From positions 1 through 13,862 of the forward strand of contig CANHJJ010000021.1 in NCBI GenBank assembly GCA_947460565.1: a DNA stretch of 13,862 bases, read 5' to 3'. This document shows positions 1 through 7,094 of the stretch, one piece after another. The notes beneath the pieces were generated by a model. It was not told the DNA's origin, made no database searches, and worked only from the letters and a program-made list of their open reading frames with translations. Every line of letters starts with the position of its first letter. Position 1 is the stretch's first letter. The translations under genes were made by a program, and so were the position numbers. Origin of the DNA: Bacteroidota bacterium. GTDB lineage: Bacteria; Bacteroidota; Bacteroidia; UKL13-3.

Positions 1-3000
1 GCGAATACTGTCCAAGTATACACATCCGACAAGGCTGTATCAGAGAGATTGACAAAACTAAATATACCTTTAGTAGCAGTAGTGTCAATTCTAAAGTCAG
101 CTTTGGTCGAAGTTGTAAATACCGTTACAGTATCACTTCTTTCGCAAGAGGCAATAGCTTCAGGAGAAGTTAATCCAAGTGATCTAATAAACCTACTTGA
201 TGAACCAACAATGTTATATGTTCCTCTTTCAGTAAACCTGTATTGGAAAGAACTATCGCCAAGGAAACTAGTTTTTAACAAACTATCTATTTTCCTAGTA
301 TAGGCTGAATCCCAAATATCAAATGTAAAGCGATTGATTGAATCAAAATTCGACTTGTTTCTTATTTTGAAAATGTCACCTACACACATTCTTTGCTTAG
401 ATGTTTCTATTTTCACTTCAGGAGGAGCCACCACATATACCCTAATTGGAGGTTCGTTTCCACCAAATGTATCTGGCACACTGATAATAGGACATGAAGC
501 GTTACCTGCATCTATATTATCTACACCTAAAGCTGTGATATAATAAATTCCAGGCTTATCATAACTAAAAGTAGCTTCTTGTGTTTTAGACCAGTTTAAC
601 CTTGCCTGATCTCGGTATTGGTTGCCAGACTGAACAATGGTTAATTGGGTAGCTGTATCTCTTGGATCTCGTTTATCAACATCAGGCGTACTTAAAACCC
701 TTACACTATAAGGCACACAACCAACACTATCAGAAAGAAGCTTAATCTTAGGCCTTGGACCATTTAAGAATATTTCTTGATTAATGGTATCGGTACAGCC
801 TTGTTCGGTATATACTGCCAATTGAACTATAAATTTACCATTCTGCCTGTAATCGTAAATAGGATTTCGAATAATGGACTGGTAGTTAAATGGCGTTTTC
901 TTTCTATCACCAAACCACCAGAATACATCAGTAATCTGATCACAAGGAGAGCCGTCAACTTTCCTGCAACTATCAGTTCCTGTCGTTTGCGGATAAGCAA
1001 TTGATGAATCAAATAATTGAACTGTATCTCGACAATTAAAAGTGAGGATATTACTCTTACTTGTGAATTTTGGTCGCGGTTCCATTACATAAATATACCT
1101 AAAACATGTATCCCAATATCCGGCACTATCTCTTGTGTACATGCTCACTTTATACTTACCCGCTTTGGTAAATTTATGTTTAGGTACTTGTACCATATTG
1201 GCATCGGTTATACCATCAGATTCCCAATCCCAATAAATACGCTCTTTGAAATAAGTTCTTTGCAAACCTGTAACAGGATCAGTCCAGAATGTTGGAGGGG
1301 TACCAAATGTTTTGAAAGTATCAATTGGATAGCCATAACTAGCATATCTCCAATCATCATAAGACCTGATAGAAGGCAACCATGGATCGGCAGTGAAAGG
1401 GAAAGTATCAACAGCAATATCTGGTCTGTAGAAACATTGGTAAGGAATCCAATATCTCACATAATCCACAAATTGAACCTCTTCTCCCAAACAAACCAAT
1501 GTATCAGACACATAGAAAGTATCAATAATTCCAATGGTTACTGTTCTTTGATATCCTCGGGCACAACCATTTTGTGCTCTTAAAATCCTTTGAATAGGTG
1601 TTACCTCCCATCTTCTTCCATCGGCAGCCACACTATTTGGATCCTTCATCTCAAAAGATGTTAAATTGTATTTATGTTTCACAGGAGCTAAGAAGAAAGC
1701 AGAATCATATATATACTTAACGGTATCAATTTTCTGAGGAGGTAGGCGGTGTTGGTTGTCACCACATTGCCAAATGGTATCAATTCTTAAATCAATTCTA
1801 ACACGTTTACCAATATCAAATACACTATCTAAATATACTTTTGGATTGGTTGGATCTTGCCTATCAATAGTAAATCGTTTCCTTGCTACAGGAATAGGTG
1901 TGGTTTGCTCACCTGTTACATAGAATGAATCAACTGTTTCAAATCCATCACCCCAAATCCATGCATCAGATAACATGAATTTTTGAACAGGTAAGGTAGG
2001 CACACAAGTAACAGTATCACCTCTACCTCTAAGTAAGTTACTACAAAAATAAACATTGGTATCAGCTTTGGTATAAGGCAATACATTAAAGGCTGCTTCC
2101 AAACCTAGGATTTGAATAAAATTATGGTACCAAATAGTATCCGACAAACAATCCGGATCTGGCTTGCTACAATCAGTTCCATTACATCCATTTCCTATAA
2201 TCAAACCTACTGTAATAAATCCATCACGCTGAGCAGCTAAATTTCCCATATGCGCAAATCCTGTAGAGGGTGGCGATTGATAATGAGTCCAGTTTACTCC
2301 CGTTCCACCCCCACCATTAATACTTGTCCAAACAGTATTAGGATTAAATTGACCAGTGCCATTATATGCTGGGTAGGCATATCCACCGGTATTAACTGGC
2401 GAATTAGAAGCATCAAACGGCACAAAAGCATCAAGTACACATGGCGTATTATCATGCCTATCGAATAATGAATCGTAATTAAACAACAAATAAGATCTAC
2501 CGCATGATGGGGCCGTTTTACCCGCCAAAACATTGGAAAGTTCGAATCCAACACCTGTGTGAGGTCCTAAATCAAGACCAGGACATTCTTTACCATCTGC
2601 ATTTTTCCCTAAACCCCATGCATCTGATTTCATAAATTGTAATTGGGTATTTGAACTTCCATTACAATCAAACTTCGATAATAATGTATCATCAACATAT
2701 TTGTAAATAGAATCTAATCCAGTTAGTTTACTCTTAATTGGAAATTGTCTTCTAACTATACCCTTTTCATCCACAATAAATGAGTCCGCAGCTTCTGATG
2801 CATTGTTTGATGAATCTTGCATGTATAATTTTACAGTAATGCACTGGGTTATAACCCTATTGAAAATGTATCTATATAAAGACATTTTCGTTCCAGGTAC
2901 CTTTTGTTTGCCTCTATATCTTCTTAGCGCTCCGTTTGGAAGGGTGTCCAATGGATCGGTTATGGTTACAAATGTGGAAGTATCAAAACGGGTTCCGGCT

Positions 3001-5408
3001 GGAATGGTATAATATTTAACCTTTCCATTGTCTCTATAAAATGGATAACCAAGAGCGGCTGCAATTGGATCTGGAATAGGAGCATTAGTAGTAATAGGGG
3101 TATTTGGCCTTAAATCATTAGGCCACATATTGGTCATGGTATCAATTCGAGTAGGAAAAGCATATAATGGTTTATTCCAAGATGATGTATCAATAGGCTG
3201 AACCCAATTTTTGCCTGCTGGAGGTACTTCATTAGTAGGCCATTTGGTATATCCTTTAGCCCATCTAGTTGTATCATAAGGCGGGTAATCATGACCATAT
3301 AAATGCCAATTAAATAATTGCTCCCAACCTTGATAGGTGTGAATTGGCAGGGTATCGTGCGACCATCTACATTGTTGCAAACGTCCGTCATAGGCACGAC
3401 CATTATTAATAAAATGACCATCCGTATTGTTGGCCATATTACCAGCATCAGTAAATAATCTCCTTCCATTTTGAGGTGGATACAGATGAGGGGTAGAGTA
3501 TGAAGTACATGCTGGAGCCCATCTTTGATCACCAAAATCCCATTTAATATACAAATGTTCAGACTGATATACAGTTGAATTATTAATAAACCATACGGGT
3601 CGATCAGCAGGACATTGAGATTGCTGGTAAGGGAAAATAATATCTTTGTTCCAAACCGGAGGATTTGGCGGTGCAGGATTTGGAATACTCACACTTGGAC
3701 CTAAAATATTTACACCATATCCAAATAGCTTTGAATTATCAATGTATTTGCTCGAATCTCGAATATCTGATGAAAAGAAATGGAAAGAAAGCATACTATC
3801 TGTTGGTATAACATAGTATGGCAAACTATCTCGCGTAAATTGCACTTTCTTCAAATTATTTCCATACATATACCAAGGCTGATAAACAGTATCTATTGGT
3901 CCAACTATGGTATCCAACTTATTGTAAAAATTTTTGTATAAAGAATATTTACCAATGCTAGGGTTGGTAGATAAAATTGGATTCAATTTTCTTCCATAAA
4001 AAGTATTAAATCGAGGAGGATTGGCCCAATCAACTGTAACTCCGGCTAAACCTCCCTGATTAAATTGTGAATATTTAGGGTCTTGAATAGTATCTACTCG
4101 AGAGTAATAAAAGAATGTGTCAGCAGGTTGATTAGGGCAGTATAAAACCAAAAATGGATAATATTGTCCTGTTGATTGATATTTGTATGGGTCTGCAGGA
4201 TTTTGGTCATCCTTGTAGCATAATGGCGGTTGCTGTTGATTAGGATCGTTATAATTCCAAGTCCAGTGAATATCACTTGCACCAATTCCTCTAAGTGGAT
4301 AATTATTATAGAGGAAAATTTGCGCTTGATCAGGACTTAAACAAACGGAGTCACCCGCAAACTCACTAGCTCCATCAAATGGATCAGTTCTTCTTGCTTG
4401 CAAATCAATTCTAATCACAATGTTCTCTGGCCATGCTTGGCTAGGGTCCATAGAAACAGAGAAACTATCAGAACATACTGAACGCTTGTCATAAATTACC
4501 AAAGAAGGATTAAAACGACCCTCCTTTTTATAGGTGTACAAAAACTTAGCGCCCAAATAGGTATTTAACTCTTGCTGAGTAGCTGGGTTACTTGAAACAA
4601 TTACTGAATCATCACCAAAATACCATTTGAAAGATTTCACTTGGTTTGGAGCTATGTTGGAAGCATTTAAAAAGCTGTAGGTAGAGTAATTACAAGAGGC
4701 TTTTCCTTCCACAAAAAAATGAGACTTTACATTAGGAGCAATATAAACTCTCTTTCTATCCACAGCAGCTACACTATTTATACAACCGAGGGAGTCTGAA
4801 ACTTGCAATGAAACTGCAAAACTTCCATACAAAGCATATCTATGAAAAACAGTATCGCTTAAATCGTCCAACGTATTACCATCCCCGAAAATCCAATATG
4901 CGCTTGTAATTCCATTACTAGGCAGCACCGGATTTTTAAGAGATAAATTTCTAAATCCATTAAAATTGTTTGCTAAACATTGAGAATCTAAAGTAATGGT
5001 TTTGTATGCAACTACAGGCAAACTGTAAACAGTATCGAGCCAAGTACTTGTATAAGTTGGACCACCATTTTTAATCTTTGTTATACCTGTAATGGTATAA
5101 ATACCAGGCGCTTTGTATACATAGTTGTAGGCATTATTTACTGGCCCTCCTGGTGTAGATGGCTTGTTGATGACCGCATCAACATCTCCATTACCAAATT
5201 TTATGGTGTAAGATTGCACATCCATAGGATTGATATTTACCAAATCAAATGTAAATACCGTTTGTTGCCCCAAACAAAGTATGTTTGGCCCAACTCTGAT
5301 TTTGGATGACTGCGCTTTGACAGCAACCAAACCAATCAAGAAAATGGATAGAAAGAGAAAAAGTCCCTTTCCCCATCTGTAGGTCTTCTTTAAGTATATG
5401 TTTTGCAT
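1..5408 (-). CDS. Giant secreted PKD-repeat surface protein, 3' end beyond the window (partial)
   Basis: Reading the minus strand from the ATG at 5408, I followed one frame to position 1 without a stop: 1802 residues, with the C-terminus off the window. An in-frame TAA lies 16 codons or fewer upstream, so this ATG is the first available. Residues 1-32 form a signal peptide (KK..R basic start, hydrophobic FLFLSIFLIGLVAV, cleavage VKA/Q), giving mature N-terminal Gln. PKD-like cores follow: FGNGD (71-75), FGDGN (174-178), FGDDS (264), WDFGDQ (623-628), WGDG (1152-1155), WDWESDG (1393) and WWFGD (1497-1501). Between them lie Tyr/Trp/Pro-rich stretches (about 400-615 and 640-1140) with no domain I can name, a Pro-rich linker near 580-595, and many scattered Cys and Asp-Thr pairs. 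Such proteins are usually T9SS cargo or adhesins ending in a CHU_C domain; that end is not visible here. It follows the sigma/membrane-regulator pair by 70 bp, on the same strand. The family assignment is firm; the function is unknown. Confidence 0.9.
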   Translation of the reverse strand, partial: MQNIYLKKTYRWGKGLFLFLSIFLIGLVAVKAQSSKIRVGPNILCLGQQTVFTFDLVNINPMDVQSYTIKFGNGDVDAVINKPSTPGGPVNNAYNYVYKAPGIYTITGITKIKNGGPTYTSTWLDTVYSLPVVAYKTITLDSQCLANNFNGFRNLSLKNPVLPSNGITSAYWIFGDGNTLDDLSDTVFHRYALYGSFAVSLQVSDSLGCINSVAAVDRKRVYIAPNVKSHFFVEGKASCNYSTYSFLNASNIAPNQVKSFKWYFGDDSVIVSSNPATQQELNTYLGAKFLYTYKKEGRFNPSLVIYDKRSVCSDSFSVSMDPSQAWPENIVIRIDLQARRTDPFDGASEFAGDSVCLSPDQAQIFLYNNYPLRGIGASDIHWTWNYNDPNQQQPPLCYKDDQNPADPYKYQSTGQYYPFLVLYCPNQPADTFFYYSRVDTIQDPKYSQFNQGGLAGVTVDWANPPRFNTFYGRKLNPILSTNPSIGKYSLYKNFYNKLDTIVGPIDTVYQPWYMYGNNLKKVQFTRDSLPYYVIPTDSMLSFHFFSSDIRDSSKYIDNSKLFGYGVNILGPSVSIPNPAPPNPPVWNKDIIFPYQQSQCPADRPVWFINNSTVYQSEHLYIKWDFGDQRWAPACTSYSTPHLYPPQNGRRLFTDAGNMANNTDGHFINNGRAYDGRLQQCRWSHDTLPIHTYQGWEQLFNWHLYGHDYPPYDTTRWAKGYTKWPTNEVPPAGKNWVQPIDTSSWNKPLYAFPTRIDTMTNMWPNDLRPNTPITTNAPIPDPIAAALGYPFYRDNGKVKYYTIPAGTRFDTSTFVTITDPLDTLPNGALRRYRGKQKVPGTKMSLYRYIFNRVITQCITVKLYMQDSSNNASEAADSFIVDEKGIVRRQFPIKSKLTGLDSIYKYVDDTLLSKFDCNGSSNTQLQFMKSDAWGLGKNADGKECPGLDLGPHTGVGFELSNVLAGKTAPSCGRSYLLFNYDSLFDRHDNTPCVLDAFVPFDASNSPVNTGGYAYPAYNGTGQFNPNTVWTSINGGGGTGVNWTHYQSPPSTGFAHMGNLAAQRDGFITVGLIIGNGCNGTDCSKPDPDCLSDTIWYHNFIQILGLEAAFNVLPYTKADTNVYFCSNLLRGRGDTVTCVPTLPVQKFMLSDAWIWGDGFETVDSFYVTGEQTTPIPVARKRFTIDRQDPTNPKVYLDSVFDIGKRVRIDLRIDTIWQCGDNQHRLPPQKIDTVKYIYDSAFFLAPVKHKYNLTSFEMKDPNSVAADGRRWEVTPIQRILRAQNGCARGYQRTVTIGIIDTFYVSDTLVCLGEEVQFVDYVRYWIPYQCFYRPDIAVDTFPFTADPWLPSIRSYDDWRYASYGYPIDTFKTFGTPPTFWTDPVTGLQRTYFKERIYWDWESDGITDANMVQVPKHKFTKAGKYKVSMYTRDSAGYWDTCFRYIYVMEPRPKFTSKSNILTFNCRDTVQLFDSSIAYPQTTGTDSCRKVDGSPCDQITDVFWWFGDRKKTPFNYQSIIRNPIYDYRQNGKFIVQLAVYTEQGCTDTINQEIFLNGPRPKIKLLSDSVGCVPYSVRVLSTPDVDKRDPRDTATQLTIVQSGNQYRDQARLNWSKTQEATFSYDKPGIYYITALGVDNIDAGNASCPIISVPDTFGGNEPPIRVYVVAPPEVKIETSKQRMCVGDIFKIRNKSNFDSINRFTFDIWDSAYTRKIDSLLKTSFLGDSSFQYRFTERGTYNIVGSSSRFIRSLGLTSPEAIASCERSDTVTVFTTSTKADFRIDTTATKGIFSFVNLSDTALSDVYTWTVF

Positions 5409-5478
5409 GATTTTATATGATTTTCTCTCTAATTATAATTTTGCTAACTTATCTATTTATTTTTACTTATTCAATAGC

Positions 5479-6390
5479 TTATCTTGTTAAAAGAATATTT
5501 CCTGATTTTTGTCGCAATTCTTTAGCACATTTGTACTGATAGTCAAATATATAAAAGTAATTGCCAGATTCGCAATTTTCTCCTGACTTGAGATGTTGAC
5601 CATTCCAACGAATTTCTTTCTTGAAACTTTCAAAAACCAAGTTGGCTTTTGAGTCGAAAACCCTTAATCTATAGGTACTTTCGTTATCAATTTTAATCAC
5701 AAATTCTTTATTCAAATTATCGTCATCCCCTGGTGTGAAAGTATTAGGAATTTCGGGAGCAATAAGGGTATCAATATCTAGTATAGTGTTGGGGGTTTGG
5801 GTATTAACTTCAGGTTCATTTATAGAAATATTTTCGACTGTAGCAGTTTTCACAATAGTTTTTTCATCCTGAGTTTGCCCTTGTTGTGTTTCAGTTACCA
5901 ATGGTTTCACAACAGTTCTTAGCTCATGACTTTCAAGGCTAGAAGGCTTTGGCAACTTGCCAGTTTCAACAAAGTCGATAGTGCTATTTTCAAAAATAGG
6001 CATTTCGCCTTGGACTGTTTTATCTGAATTAGAAATTGAGGTATTCAGTGGGCTCTCCTCAACAACTTTTAGTCCATTATCAATTTTAACCGTAGCTTCT
6101 AATTTTGGCGGGATGATATTTGAGCTATTTTTAGCTTGTTTTGGTTTATTCTCTTGTAATAGTAAAACAGAAGTTACACTTGCCACAATTACTGCTAAGG
6201 CTATTATGGCTTTAGAAAAAATCGACATTGACTTTACAGCCGAAACAAATTTGCTTGCTGCTGAAGTATTAGCAATTGAATGGTGTTGACTCAAATTTTG
6301 CCAAACCTCAGCAGGAGGCTCAGGAGCAAAGGAGTCGAACTGCTTCTTTAGCAAATCGTCAAATTGTTCTATGTTGTCTATCTTTTTCAA
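5479..6390 (-). CDS. Single-pass membrane protein, putative anti-sigma factor, with a T9SS type B sorting-like (CHU_C) C-terminal domain
   Basis: 303 residues. The start is TTG at 6390: in-frame codons upstream are ATA, TAC and ATA and then a TAA at 6402-6400, and the next Met is residue 54. It overlaps the sigma gene by 32 bp, so translation is probably coupled. Residues 1-35 (FDDLLKKQFDSF, then PEPPAEVWQNL) resemble the short cytoplasmic head of Bacteroidota proteins encoded beside ECF sigma factors. One transmembrane helix spans about 59-78, with no signal peptide. Residues 80-210 are a polar, low-complexity linker. Residues 213-303 match CHU_C: IPNTFTP (214-220), VFDSKANLVFES (244-255), RWNG (261-264), GNYFYIF (276-282) and a terminal GNILLTR. 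They align along their length with the last 88 residues of the propeller protein at 7095-9938. C273 and C288 could pair. Predicted topology is N-terminus in the cytoplasm and CHU_C in the periplasm. The anti-sigma role is inferred from position and architecture; there is no FecR or zinc-binding anti-sigma motif. Confidence 0.85.
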   Translation of the reverse strand: MKKIDNIEQFDDLLKKQFDSFAPEPPAEVWQNLSQHHSIANTSAASKFVSAVKSMSIFSKAIIALAVIVASVTSVLLLQENKPKQAKNSSNIIPPKLEATVKIDNGLKVVEESPLNTSISNSDKTVQGEMPIFENSTIDFVETGKLPKPSSLESHELRTVVKPLVTETQQGQTQDEKTIVKTATVENISINEPEVNTQTPNTILDIDTLIAPEIPNTFTPGDDDNLNKEFVIKIDNESTYRLRVFDSKANLVFESFKKEIRWNGQHLKSGENCESGNYFYIFDYQYKCAKELRQKSGNILLTR

Positions 6391-6928
6391 TATGTATATT
6401 TAACTTTTTTAGTTCGGCTGCAAAAGCAACCCTAGCTCTTGACAATTGAGATTTGGAAGTTCCTTCGCTAATCCCCAACATCTCAGCTATTTCAGCATGG
6501 CTATACCCTTCAATGGCATATAGATTCAATACTGTTTTATAACCAAGTGCCAAATTATTCATCGCTATCAGCAGTTCTTTTTGAGAAATTTTCTCTAAAG
6601 AAAAACTACTAAATGAAATTTCAACCTGCTCGTATACATCACTTTGTCCTGTATGTACTTTATTTGTCCGATAAAACTCAAGAGCTGTATTTACCATTAC
6701 CCTTTTTATCCATCCTTCAAAACTGCCTTTACCTGAATACTGCGAAATTTTAGAGAAAATTTTTATAAAACCTTCTTGCAAAATATCCTTTGCATCATCT
6801 GGATTTTGACTGTACCTCAAACAAATACCGTAAAGAACGCGTGAAAAATAATCATACAATTGCTTTTGGGCTTTTGCTTCACCCTGAATGCATCGCTTAA
6901 TTAAATTTTCGTCAAATGGTACACTCAC
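6359..6928 (-). CDS. ECF-family RNA polymerase sigma factor (sigma-70)
   Basis: 189 residues, the normal size of an extracytoplasmic-function sigma factor, acting in the cytoplasm by directing RNA polymerase to its target promoters. Region 2 covers about 24-91 and includes the typical NPDDAKDILQEGFIKIF (42-58) and a GSFEGWIKRVMVNTALEFYR-like segment (68-87). Region 4 covers about 118-170, with the helix-turn-helix YSHAEIAEMLGISEGTSKSQ (142-161) followed by LSRAR. The start is GTG at 6928; an in-frame TAA at 6943-6941 excludes a longer form and there is no Met near the N-terminus. It is the first gene of a leftward unit with the membrane protein (32-bp overlap) and the giant PKD gene. The overlap suggests that the partner is its regulator. 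The family is certain; the regulon is not visible, though autoregulation is usual for such pairs. Confidence 0.95.
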   Translation of the reverse strand: MSVPFDENLIKRCIQGEAKAQKQLYDYFSRVLYGICLRYSQNPDDAKDILQEGFIKIFSKISQYSGKGSFEGWIKRVMVNTALEFYRTNKVHTGQSDVYEQVEISFSSFSLEKISQKELLIAMNNLALGYKTVLNLYAIEGYSHAEIAEMLGISEGTSKSQLSRARVAFAAELKKLNIHIEKDRQHRTI

Positions 6929-6998
6929 TTTTGTATTCTGTTAGCTATGATGATTAATTTTTAAAGATGGTTGCAAGCATAAAACATTTTTTTATAAA

Positions 6999-7026
6999 AT
7001 AGAGGTGGACTGAAGTCCACCTCTAT
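6999..7026. repeat. Perfect inverted repeat (13-bp arms) in the divergent intergenic region
   Basis: Left arm ATAGAGGTGGACT (6999-7011) and right arm AGTCCACCTCTAT (7014-7026) are exact reverse complements with GA between them. As RNA this gives a strong hairpin with a UGAA loop if the innermost T-A pair opens. It lies in the 166-bp gap between the sigma gene (-) and the propeller gene (+), ending 5 bp before the probable -33 element of the latter. No T-run follows on the plus strand and only a short, broken one (ATTTTATA) on the minus strand, so a simple terminator is not well supported. It could be an operator, an RNA element in the sigma leader, or a small dispersed repeat. Confidence 0.8.
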
Positions 7027-7031
7027 GGATA

Positions 7032-7063
7032 TTGTTATTAATTATTTCTTAAAACTATATTTG
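7032..7063 (+). promoter_or_regulatory. Bacteroidota-type promoter for the propeller gene
   Basis: TATATTTG at 7056-7063 fits the Bacteroidota -7 consensus TAnnTTTG at every fixed position. A TTG at 7032-7034 lies 21 bp upstream, where a TTTG-like -33 element is expected. Transcription would start near 7067-7070, giving a leader of about 25 nt before the TTG start codon at 7095. This assigns it to the primary sigma factor; it does not show control by the ECF factor next door. Confidence 0.6.
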
Positions 7064-7094
7064 TCCAAGGGAATTATTAAATATTAAAGCAACT

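Noticed and set aside
1017..1583. 188-codon plus-strand open frame, and several shorter ones across 49-4300 on both strands
   Set aside because: They lie entirely under the continuous minus-strand frame of the giant PKD protein, and their translations are rich in Ile/Ser/Arg/Cys without any recognisable domain.
1..5408. Possible frameshift or pseudogene in the giant gene
   Set aside because: I translated the frame codon by codon from 5408 to 1 and found no stop and no loss of PKD character; the gene simply leaves the window.
5957..6289. 110-codon plus-strand open frame with a hydrophobic stretch
   Set aside because: It is antisense to the transmembrane helix and linker of the membrane regulator, and its hydrophobicity is a by-product of that.
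5479..6928. Classical FecI/FecR-type TonB-dependent surface signalling
   Set aside because: The membrane protein has no FecR domain, and no TonB-dependent receptor or SusC/SusD pair is encoded in the window.
6999..7026. Intrinsic terminator
   Set aside because: No gene ends here, the two neighbours diverge, and no adequate U-run follows the stem on either strand.
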